DNA from: UPXZ01 sp964634605
GTDB lineage: Bacteria; Bacteroidota; Bacteroidia; Bacteroidales; Paludibacteraceae
Assembly: GCA_964634605.1 (NCBI GenBank)
Contig: CAZWLJ010000078.1
Location: forward strand, 1-5,707
Length of the DNA: 5,707 bases
Direction of reading: 5' to 3'
Below the pieces are notes generated by a model. It made no database searches, had not been told where the DNA came from, and worked only from the letters and a program-made list of their open reading frames with translations. This document shows positions 1 through 5,707 of the stretch, in pieces; position 1 is the first letter of the stretch, and each line of letters starts with the position of its first letter. A program made the position numbers and the translations under genes.

Positions 1-2177
1 GCAGCTTTCCGGTGAGCAAGATTCAGCCATCCGAATGCCGAAGGTTTCGGATTTGTTCTGCCGCCAAACGAATTGATGGAATAATCGTATCCGATTTCGC
101 CAAACTGCCAGATCATTTTTGGTCCCGGAGTTAGTACTGTGAAGGCAATATTCAAAGGAACGCGTCCAATACGGGTAATTGAATCGGAATAGATAACACC
201 ATTTCCACTTTCTTTTGCTTTGAAGAAGTTGCGTTCTTCATCATGGCTTTCGGCATAACCAATCCATTTACTCGGGAACGAGTTCATTCCGTTGAAATCG
301 GAATTGCCTTCGTTTATTGTTGACTGGAATCCCATTGCAGCGGCACTGTATGGTTTATTCATATTTCTCCAGAGATACATTCCCTGGGAGGCCAGATATT
401 CTTCCTCAGTACCTCCCACAAAGTGTTCGAGAATAAATATGGCATCGGGTTTCACAGCTTTTACTGCATTATTATATTCCTTCAGGTAGTTAATGCGGTT
501 TTGATCCCAGGCAGATTCTGTTCCTGAACTTTGTGTAAATCCTTTTGTAAGGTCCATGCGATAACCATCTACCTTGTATTCGGTAAGCCAGTATTGCAGC
601 ACCCGTTTAAAGTATTCACGTGTTCCTGCATAACTATGATTGAAGTCATTCAGCACGCTGAACTGATGCGGTGCATCCACATTCATCCATGGATTATTCG
701 AAGCCGGTTTGTTGGTCGCTGAATTCCAGTATAGCAGCGCAAAGGGATGTAGACCGTTTGCCTGATTGAACACCATATCGAGTAACACGGCTATGCCCCG
801 TTTGTGGCACTCATCGATGAAGAGTTTATACATTTCGGGAGTACCATAGGCTTTATCAGGCGCAAAGTACAGGTTCGGATTGTATCCCCAGCTGTTGTTG
901 CCATCAAATTCCTGAATCGGCATTAATTCAATAGCGGTAACTCCCAATGTTTTCAAATAATCCAGTTTTGCGATGGCTGCCTGAAGTGATTTCTCGGTAG
1001 TGAAATCGCGCAGCAATAGCTCGTAGATAACTAAATTGTCCGGATTCTGAACTGTAAAATTGGGGACTTCCCAGTTATATGCCGGTTTTTTGCTTTGCAA
1101 AGTAGCTACCAGTCCCGTGGTTTTTCCTTCTGGATAAGCAGGTATGCCGGGAAAAATAGTTCCATGTTCGTTAATCCATTTGTCATTCCACGGATCGAGC
1201 ACCAGCTCGGTATAAGCATCGGCAATACGAATTGTACCATCCACAAGGTACTGAAAAGCATATAATTTTCCAGGAATAAGTCCCGAAAGCGTTATCCACC
1301 AGTAGTCTCCGTCCTTTTTCAGCTGATAATCATTATTCTGCGACCAGTTATTCATATCTCCGATCAGGAAAACATTATTTTTGCCCGGAGCATAAAGAAT
1401 GAGGGTTGCCTGAGTTCCATCGGCTGAATAAGTGATTCCGTCCTTAAGCCCTGCCGGACGTGGTTCGCTGATCACCGGAGCTGCCACATTCACAACAATC
1501 GTGTCGTATTTGGATTCAGAACCTACCGTTGCTTTTGCTATCAGCTGGTAATCAATTGTTTCAGAATAGGTAAAAGGGTGAGAAAGCGTAGTAGCTGCAT
1601 CAACTGTTTTTACCGGTGAGCCACCGTTAATATATAACTCTAGTTTAGCCTGAACAGAGGAAGTAAATGTGATAGTTTCTGTTGTTCCGGGTGAAACAGA
1701 TTTGTTGGATACCGGATTTGTAAATACCACGTTCAGTCCGGTTTGATACACTGGGATAAAAATGTCAGCACCTCCTATACCTCTACCTGATGGTGAACCT
1801 GTTGAAGTTCTAAAAACAAAAGACAATTTTGTTATAATAACACCAGCTGGGACACCATAATATGCATTTATACCGTTAGTTATCGTAAGTTTCCATTTAT
1901 TGTTTCCCAATGGCGTTAATTTGTATTTAGGATCATTATCCAACCAGGTATTGGGTTTGTAAACCCAATCAGCCGTAGCAGTACTTGCCCCAGTATAAGC
2001 ATAAACGTCTGTACCCGAATAATTATTCAATCCCTTGTCGCCCAAAGAAGCATCAAAAGTGACTTCAAAAGTACCTCCGCTTTGTGTTATAATTGTTGGA
2101 TTTGTAGTTACAATCTGAGCCCAGCTTAATACAGAAAAGAGCAAACCGGTCAGAGTAAAAAGAGTAAATTTTTTCAT
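1..2177 (-). CDS. Secreted multi-modular GH13 alpha-amylase-family enzyme (3' end outside window)
   Basis: Reading from the ATG at 2177 down to base 1 gives 725 open codons with no stop, so the C-terminus lies off the left edge. The start is chosen because it opens a type I signal peptide (MKKFTLFTLTGLLFSVLSWA, cut before Q21). Modules in order: a beta-rich N-terminal module at about 21-145; an Ig-like module at about 147-232; a CBM48-like/E-set module at about 245-345 with FLIGDMNNW (270-278); a GH13 barrel from about 382 (VIYELLLRDF). Barrel signatures include SWGYNPNLYFAPDKAYG, region I DMVFNQ (D467-Q472), region II GYRMDLTKG with nucleophile D542, region III ILEHF with acid/base E584, and region IV ESHDE with D646. 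All three catalytic acids are present, so it should cleave or transfer alpha-glucosidic bonds. The exact activity cannot be told; the SHDE and FDGNNSWGYNP signatures recall branching-enzyme-like GH13 groups. The usual region I His is Gln. It has its own candidate promoter. Outer-surface export, perhaps by a C-terminal type IX signal, is inferred but not visible. Confidence 0.93.
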   Translation of the reverse strand, partial: MKKFTLFTLTGLLFSVLSWAQIVTTNPTIITQSGGTFEVTFDASLGDKGLNNYSGTDVYAYTGASTATADWVYKPNTWLDNDPKYKLTPLGNNKWKLTITNGINAYYGVPAGVIITKLSFVFRTSTGSPSGRGIGGADIFIPVYQTGLNVVFTNPVSNKSVSPGTTETITFTSSVQAKLELYINGGSPVKTVDAATTLSHPFTYSETIDYQLIAKATVGSESKYDTIVVNVAAPVISEPRPAGLKDGITYSADGTQATLILYAPGKNNVFLIGDMNNWSQNNDYQLKKDGDYWWITLSGLIPGKLYAFQYLVDGTIRIADAYTELVLDPWNDKWINEHGTIFPGIPAYPEGKTTGLVATLQSKKPAYNWEVPNFTVQNPDNLVIYELLLRDFTTEKSLQAAIAKLDYLKTLGVTAIELMPIQEFDGNNSWGYNPNLYFAPDKAYGTPEMYKLFIDECHKRGIAVLLDMVFNQANGLHPFALLYWNSATNKPASNNPWMNVDAPHQFSVLNDFNHSYAGTREYFKRVLQYWLTEYKVDGYRMDLTKGFTQSSGTESAWDQNRINYLKEYNNAVKAVKPDAIFILEHFVGGTEEEYLASQGMYLWRNMNKPYSAAAMGFQSTINEGNSDFNGMNSFPSKWIGYAESHDEERNFFKAKESGNGVIYSDSITRIGRVPLNIAFTVLTPGPKMIWQFGEIGYDYSINSFGGRTNPKPSAFGWLNLAHRKA

Positions 2178-2241
2178 GTTAGTTTTTATTTATGATTTTT
2201 GAATGTCTTCTATGTAATGAATTGATGTAAAACATTTTCCA

Positions 2242-2273
2242 CAAAAATAGTGCAATTAATTGCTTTACTAAAA
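2242..2273 (-). promoter_or_regulatory. Candidate Bacteroidota sigma-ABfr promoter for the left GH13 gene
   Basis: On the minus strand TATTTTTG (2249-2242) matches the Bacteroidota -7 consensus TAnnTTTG exactly. Twenty bases upstream is TTTA (2273-2270), three of four matches to the -33 TTTG box, with spacing inside the normal 19-21 range. Transcription would begin near 2236, giving a leader of about 60 bases before the ATG at 2177. The leader is A/T-rich and lacks a Shine-Dalgarno sequence, which is usual in this phylum. No other CAAAnnTA match was found in this intergenic region. Not proven experimentally. Confidence 0.6.
2252..2263. promoter_or_regulatory. Palindromic operator candidate, proximal (GCAATTAATTGC)
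   Basis: This is a perfect 12-base palindrome lying wholly inside the spacer between the candidate -33 and -7 boxes. It shares the frame GCAA-N4-TTGC with the distal palindrome at 2305-2318. A protein bound here would be expected to block RNA polymerase. The centre is AT rather than the CG typical of LacI-family sites, so it may be a weaker site for the same regulator or a site for another dimeric protein. Confidence 0.45.
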
Positions 2274-2304
2274 GTTAGGATTCAGATTTGTATTTCAACA
2301 CCAA

Positions 2305-2318
2305 TGCAAACGTTTGCA
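2305..2318. promoter_or_regulatory. LacI-family-type operator candidate, distal (TGCAAACGTTTGCA)
   Basis: This is a perfect 14-base palindrome with a central CG. Its core GCAAACGTTTGC closely resembles operators of LacI-family regulators, for example the E. coli PurR box ACGCAAACGTTTTCGT. It lies about 75 bases upstream of the predicted transcription start of the left GH13 gene, and its centre is 54 bases from that of the proximal palindrome. LacI-type control of sugar-utilisation genes is common, which fits the neighbourhood. No regulator gene is present in the window, so the binding protein is inferred. Confidence 0.6.
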
Positions 2319-2360
2319 ATTCGATCAGATTCTTACAAAACAGATTGGTCGGATGGTTTT

Positions 2361-2397
2361 AAAAACAGCAGTGCCGGTCTCGAGGAAGTCCGGCACT
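2361..2397 (-). terminator. Probable intrinsic terminator of the middle GH13 gene
   Basis: The arms AGTGCCGG (2370-2377) and CCGGCACT (2390-2397) form an 8-bp GC-rich stem around a 12-base loop. On the minus strand the stem is followed by GCTG and then five T residues (2365-2361). It begins 27 bases past the stop codon of the amylase at 2425. The four-base gap between stem and T-run makes it less than ideal, but its position between a finished gene and a new promoter supports the call. Confidence 0.65.
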
Positions 2398-2424
2398 TTA
2401 CTGAGCATGTAATCAGAAGCTTTT

Positions 2425-4257
2425 CTATTTCAATTTTTTCAACACAACGGCTTTCATCGGATTTAAGCGAAAGTTACCTTTTCCGTATTTTTTCCCCGTG
2501 AGTAAATCGGTAAATATTCCTTCGGGCAGTTCAAAAGTACTTTGAGTACCTTCCAGATTAAATAAAACTATGATTTCATTATGATTGTCGGAGCGTGAAT
2601 AGCCCAGTTTCTTCCCTTCACTTACGACGAATTTAAAATCACCGGAAGATAAAACCGGATTATCTTTTCTTATCTGAATGAGTTTCTTGTAGAACTCAAA
2701 ATGTTTATTATCGAACCGGATTTTATCATACGTTTTCATTCCCGGCTGAAAATTATTCCGGTATTCCTTTTCAAATTTGAGTTCAGGCCACATAAGCGGT
2801 TTGCGGCAGTTGGGGTCATCGGCTCCCCACATGCCCATTTCATCGCCGTTCCAAATCTGAGGTGAACCAATTGTAGTAAACAGATGAATGAGATAAAGTC
2901 GCACCCGTTGATAGGCTTCCTTATCCGGTTTTCCCGTTTTGTAGGCAGCATTTTCTTCCGGATTTGCCTTGAATTTATAGCGGTTTTTATTGTAGAAATC
3001 GCTCAACAGTCGCGGTGCATCGTGCGAAGCTCCCACATTCATCATGGCATATTCATTCCTGCCTGGAATTCTATTCCATTGCCGCTCCAGGCTGTCTCTC
3101 AGCTGTTTTGCATCGATTGCATCGTCGGAATTATTGAAGAAACTTCTTGCGGGTTTGTACACCTGATAAAACATCACGGCATCAAACACATCACCCTGCA
3201 TATAGGGAGCCGGGTCCATCAGCACATCGGGCCATTTTTGCCACCAGATTTCACCTACCAGATAGGCATCGGGGTTGATACTTTTCACAAATTGATGGTA
3301 ATCGCGCCAGAAACCCATTCCAATCTGTTCTGCCACATCGAGTCGATAGCCGTCAATCCCTTTGGAAACGTCGCCATCGGGAGCCAGCCAACGTTTCGTT
3401 ACGTCGAAAATATGTTTCTTAGGTCCTTCGTGGATATTTCCTTCGTAGGGTAGCCCGTGAATCCGCTGGGTGGTGAGATTGACTTTTTTAAGTTCCGGAA
3501 GGTAGCCGTAACCACCCCAACCGTTGTATTTGAATTCATTTTCAGGTGTCGCCGGATTATCAAACGAACTGATTTCGTACCAATCCTTGTATTTAGAATT
3601 TTCCTGATTTTTCAAAATGTCCTGCCATGCCCAGAAATTGGTTCCGGTGTGGTTCCAGGAATAATCAACAATAACGCGGATGCCTCGTTTGTGAAATTCT
3701 TCCACTAATTTCAGAAACAATTTATCAGCGGATGTCCATTTCCAGGTCGATGGGTCGTTGGGATCTTCTGTAGCCATCAATTTCATGTCGCCATCGGGGT
3801 CGGGACCGAAATTCACATCGATGTGATGGTAATTGCGGGCATCGTACTTATGAAGCGAAGGTGCGTCGTTCAGCGGATTGAAATAGATGGCGGTAATTCC
3901 CAGTTCCTGCAGGTAATCCAGTTTATCCATCACACCCTGTAAATCACCTCCGTATCGTCGGGACTGGATTACCGAGTTGAAGCCCTGCTTTGGGTCCAGT
4001 TCCCACGGCTGACGTTCAAACCAATTGCTGGTCCACTTTGAAACCTGCCAGCCATCAGGCGGAAAAATTTTCATATCCGGCACGGTAGTGTTTTCCGGAG
4101 TCGGATCATTAGAGGGGTCGCCATTGTTGAAACGCTCCACAAAAATCTGATACCAGATTACATTTTTCGCCCATTCGGGGGGATTTGATTTTGCAACTTG
4201 CGCAAACAAACTGGTCGATGATAAAATTGCAACCAGTAAAAGGAGGTATTTTCTCAT
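2425..4257 (-). CDS. Exported GH13 alpha-amylase / neopullulanase-like enzyme
   Basis: This complete gene encodes 610 residues. The start at 4257 is supported by an immediate type I signal peptide (MRKYLLLLVAILSSTSLFA, cut before Q20). No Cys follows, so it is not a SusG-type lipoprotein, and a periplasmic location is inferred. The GH13 barrel starts at about 33 with VIWYQIFVERFNNGDPSNDP. It carries RYGGDLQGVMDKLDYLQELG (101-120), HKYDARNYHHID (136-147), region I VDYSWNH (D198, H203), region V LPELKKVN (253-260), region II GYRLDVAEQ with nucleophile D307, region III VGEIWW with acid/base E336, region IV GASHD with D413, and GSPQIWNGDEMGMWG (464-478). A C-terminal beta-sandwich covers about 535-610. 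Region II and region V resemble the neopullulanase/cyclomaltodextrinase branch (GWRLDVANE, MPKLN), but the N-terminal domain typical of those enzymes, including Bacteroides SusA, is absent. It should hydrolyse alpha-1,4-glucans or maltooligosaccharides. It follows a SusE-like gene by 72 bases on the same strand and probably shares its transcript. Confidence 0.95.
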   Translation of the reverse strand: MRKYLLLLVAILSSTSLFAQVAKSNPPEWAKNVIWYQIFVERFNNGDPSNDPTPENTTVPDMKIFPPDGWQVSKWTSNWFERQPWELDPKQGFNSVIQSRRYGGDLQGVMDKLDYLQELGITAIYFNPLNDAPSLHKYDARNYHHIDVNFGPDPDGDMKLMATEDPNDPSTWKWTSADKLFLKLVEEFHKRGIRVIVDYSWNHTGTNFWAWQDILKNQENSKYKDWYEISSFDNPATPENEFKYNGWGGYGYLPELKKVNLTTQRIHGLPYEGNIHEGPKKHIFDVTKRWLAPDGDVSKGIDGYRLDVAEQIGMGFWRDYHQFVKSINPDAYLVGEIWWQKWPDVLMDPAPYMQGDVFDAVMFYQVYKPARSFFNNSDDAIDAKQLRDSLERQWNRIPGRNEYAMMNVGASHDAPRLLSDFYNKNRYKFKANPEENAAYKTGKPDKEAYQRVRLYLIHLFTTIGSPQIWNGDEMGMWGADDPNCRKPLMWPELKFEKEYRNNFQPGMKTYDKIRFDNKHFEFYKKLIQIRKDNPVLSSGDFKFVVSEGKKLGYSRSDNHNEIIVLFNLEGTQSTFELPEGIFTDLLTGKKYGKGNFRLNPMKAVVLKKLK

Positions 4258-4273
4258 ACTTATGTGTAATAAT

Positions 4274-4307
4274 AAAAAAGACCGACCTTGTAAAAAGTCG
4301 GTCTTTT
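4274..4307 (-). terminator. Hairpin with T-run between the SusE-like gene and the amylase
   Basis: Perfect 11-base arms AAAAGACCGAC (4276-4286) and GTCGGTCTTTT (4297-4307) enclose a 10-base loop. On the minus strand the stem runs into a six-T tract followed by ATT, the classic form of a Rho-independent terminator. It starts 22 bases after the lipoprotein stop codon and ends about 18 bases before the amylase ATG. No promoter fits between it and the amylase start, so it may be a partial terminator or attenuator, or an RNA end-stabilising structure, rather than a full stop. Confidence 0.8.
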
Positions 4308-4329
4308 AATTAAACGGATTTACAATTCA

Positions 4330-5707
4330 TTATTTCTTGTACATGTAGTAGCAACCATCAATGTCGTTGAACATGACCAGATAAGTTCCGGCCTGGAACG
4401 GGATATTCGGTCCGTTACCAACACCCAACCCTACAGGGAAGGTATTACTACCCCAGTTTGTTCCCCAATCGGCATTTGCGCGGAATTTACCTTCGGTATT
4501 TTCGGTAAATGTAACTTCCTTGTACCAGGCATGATTATTGGTTGATGCCCATGCTGACATTACAATGTCTCCACCCCAGCCGTTAAATCCACCAATCATA
4601 CCTATTTGATTGTATGTATTGGCAGGAGCTGTTGCAGCAGTAATAGTCATTGTATGGTTGATGGAATTCAGACTTATTTTATAATAGCCACTTGTAGCGA
4701 GTTTGATATCGCTTGATCCACCATCGTTGTGAACATAAGCTCCACCTTTTTCACCCCATTGTTCGTCCCAATTACCCAGATCGCGGATGAGCTTGAATCC
4801 TTTACCAGCTTCAAAATATCCGGTGTAAGTGAAAACTCCATCACCCTGATCGTTGTAAACATATCCGTCAACAACGCTCAACGGGAAAATAGATACGCCC
4901 AGGCCACCTACAGAGTTGTTCCAGCCACCATCACCCAGACCGATGATATAGTAAGGTCTTACTTTCACTTCAGTAAATTTCTTCATCGCAGTGACTGTAA
5001 TTACCACTTTACCGGTAGAAGTAGAATTTCCATCGGAAACAGTATAAGTAAACTCATCAGCTCCTACATAACCTGCATTGGGTGTATAGAGGATTGAGCC
5101 ACCACTGAAAGATGCTTTACCGTGAGCAGGAGTGCCAACAGCAGTAATCAGCAGTTGATCGCCTTCTACATCACTGTCATTTGCCAGTACATTGTAGAAC
5201 AATTCCTGATCCTTGATAGCTATTACTGTATCATTTACTACTTTAGGCGCATAATTGAATGAGGTAACCTTGAAAGGCATAGTGGAAGTGGTGTACAGGG
5301 CTCTTGTACCACCCGAAACGATGTATGCCAGTACACGTACAAAGGCATCGTGACTTCCAAGAGCCGGATTCAGCGCTTTCAGCGTATCGTTTATTACTGT
5401 ATAGCTGGCCACCAGATCCGAACCGGAAGTACCTCCGTAGGTTGTCGGCAACAATTTGAACGTGGCAAAATCCTGCGTATTTGACAACAATACCTTGTAC
5501 TCGATATGAGCAGCGCTGTCAATCAACGTGGGACGTGAATCAATTTTCAACAAGCTGAAATTTGTAGCCAACTTATCATTCGTGATTACCAACGGATTGG
5601 TCAGAACTGTTGCTTTAAAATTAGCATCCTGCAATGCTTCCTGTTCGTAGATTGTAGGTTCAGCAACATCCTGACCTGCATAAGGGTCTTCACAGGCACT
5701 GAATGCA
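4330..5707 (-). CDS. SusE/SusF-like starch-binding outer-membrane lipoprotein (5' end outside window)
   Basis: The frame is open from the right edge to the TAA at 4330-4332 and shows 458 residues. The first visible residues are AFSACEDPY: FSAC is a lipobox with the lipidated Cys at 5694-5692, so only about 15 signal-peptide residues should be missing. Mature numbering counts that Cys as 1. An Ig-like SusE N-terminal domain spans about 10-145. A Big_9/cadherin-like domain spans about 148-236, with VLANDSDVEGD, a YTPNAGYVGADEFTYTVSDG-type core and a conserved HGK turn. Two tandem starch-binding domains follow, at about 241-358 (GLGDGGWNNS, GYFEAGKGFKLI) and 359-454 (GGFNGWGGD, EGKFRANADWGTNWG). 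Family knowledge: SusE and SusF sit on the cell surface and bind starch through such C-terminal domains, working with SusC and SusD. Two binding domains fit SusE more than SusF, which has three. The Big_9 insert is unusual. SusC/SusD genes are expected upstream, beyond the right edge. Confidence 0.9.
   Translation of the reverse strand, partial: AFSACEDPYAGQDVAEPTIYEQEALQDANFKATVLTNPLVITNDKLATNFSLLKIDSRPTLIDSAAHIEYKVLLSNTQDFATFKLLPTTYGGTSGSDLVASYTVINDTLKALNPALGSHDAFVRVLAYIVSGGTRALYTTSTMPFKVTSFNYAPKVVNDTVIAIKDQELFYNVLANDSDVEGDQLLITAVGTPAHGKASFSGGSILYTPNAGYVGADEFTYTVSDGNSTSTGKVVITVTAMKKFTEVKVRPYYIIGLGDGGWNNSVGGLGVSIFPLSVVDGYVYNDQGDGVFTYTGYFEAGKGFKLIRDLGNWDEQWGEKGGAYVHNDGGSSDIKLATSGYYKISLNSINHTMTITAATAPANTYNQIGMIGGFNGWGGDIVMSAWASTNNHAWYKEVTFTENTEGKFRANADWGTNWGSNTFPVGLGVGNGPNIPFQAGTYLVMFNDIDGCYYMYKK
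4987..5253 (-). other. Big_9/cadherin-like domain inside the SusE-like protein
   Basis: This stretch encodes about 89 residues with the hallmark order of the Big_9/VCBS-like family: an N-terminal strand ending in VLANDSDVEGD, a central P-x-HG-K turn, then YTPNAGYVGADEFTY and TVSDGN, and a final VVITVT strand. The acidic ANDSDVEGD loop resembles calcium-binding loops of this fold. It sits exactly between the SusE N-terminal domain and the first starch-binding domain, so it likely acts as a spacer or adhesive element. Confidence 0.8.
5692..5706 (-). other. Lipobox and lipidation site of the SusE-like protein
   Basis: The codons at 5706-5692 read Ala-Phe-Ser-Ala-Cys, the end of a signal peptidase II signal. 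The residues after Cys are Glu-Asp-Pro-Tyr. Acidic residues just after the lipidated Cys are part of known Bacteroidota signals that send lipoproteins to the cell surface, so surface exposure is likely. The first visible alternative start downstream, a TTG at 5634, would lose this site and is therefore not the real start. Confidence 0.85.

Noticed and set aside
292..722. Two short plus-strand frames (292-489 and 531-722)
   Set aside because: Both are antisense to the catalytic region of the left GH13 gene, where region II, III and IV motifs are clear on the minus strand.
2250..2501. Plus-strand frame of 83 codons covering the intergenic region
   Set aside because: It crosses the promoter, both palindromes, the terminator and the 3' end of the amylase on the other strand; the product is not protein-like.
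2884..3453. Open frame of 189 codons on the plus strand
   Set aside because: It lies wholly antisense to the well-supported GH13 gene, shows no recognisable domain, and is explained by the codon pattern of the opposite strand.
4198..4205. TTGCGCAA palindrome near the start of the amylase as a third operator
   Set aside because: It lies in the signal-peptide coding region and does not match the GCAA-N4-TTGC spacing of the intergenic pair.
4305..4314. TTTAATTAAA palindrome after the lipoprotein stop
   Set aside because: It is pure A/T, overlaps the hairpin arm, and is likely by chance in AT-rich intergenic DNA.
4978..4986. Internal Met-Lys-Lys-Phe in the SusE-like protein, which looks like a signal-peptide start
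   Set aside because: No hydrophobic stretch follows; it sits at the linker between the Big_9 domain and the first starch-binding domain.
4729..5097. Open frame of 122 codons on the plus strand
   Set aside because: It is antisense to the SusE-like gene and its product has no recognisable feature or start signal.
5632..5634. TTG as start codon of the SusE-like protein
   Set aside because: The frame stays open upstream to the window edge and includes a lipobox and signal-peptide end, so this TTG encodes an internal Leu.

Overview
The window looks like part of a starch or alpha-glucan utilisation locus from a member of the Bacteroidota, most likely the Bacteroidales or a relative such as a Paludibacter-like anaerobe. 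The basis is a SusE/SusF-type starch-binding lipoprotein, signal peptides and a TAnnTTTG-type promoter typical of that phylum, starts preceded by A/T-rich leaders without a Shine-Dalgarno sequence, and moderately AT-rich DNA. The genus is a guess. All three genes lie on the minus strand, so transcription runs from high to low coordinates.

Right part (about 4330-5707): a SusE-like outer-membrane lipoprotein that enters from the right edge. Only the first part of its signal peptide is missing. The visible protein has a lipobox (FSAC), a SusE-type N-terminal domain, an inserted cadherin-like/Big_9 domain, and two tandem starch-binding domains. Its stop is followed by a strong hairpin with a T-run (4274-4307).

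Middle (2425-4257): a complete 610-residue exported GH13 alpha-amylase/neopullulanase-like enzyme. It has a type I signal peptide and no lipobox, so it is probably periplasmic. It starts 72 bases after the lipoprotein stop and just 18 bases past the hairpin's T-run side, so it probably depends on read-through from the upstream gene. A second hairpin (2361-2397) follows it.

Intergenic region 2178-2424 (247 bases): after the terminator it holds two perfect palindromes of the same form, GCAA-N4-TTGC, with centres 54 bases apart. The proximal one lies inside the spacer of a candidate Bacteroidota promoter (TTTA-N20-TATTTTTG). This looks like a LacI-family operator pair controlling the third gene.

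Left part (1-2177): a large multi-modular secreted GH13 enzyme that runs off the left edge (725 residues visible). It has a signal peptide, an N-terminal beta-rich module, an Ig-like module, a CBM48-like/E-set module and a GH13 barrel containing all three catalytic acids.

Together the genes suggest a surface protein that holds starch, a periplasmic GH13 that degrades imported oligosaccharides, and a separately promoted, probably extracellular GH13. SusC- and SusD-type genes would be expected beyond the right edge. No RNA genes, mobile elements or CRISPR arrays were seen.
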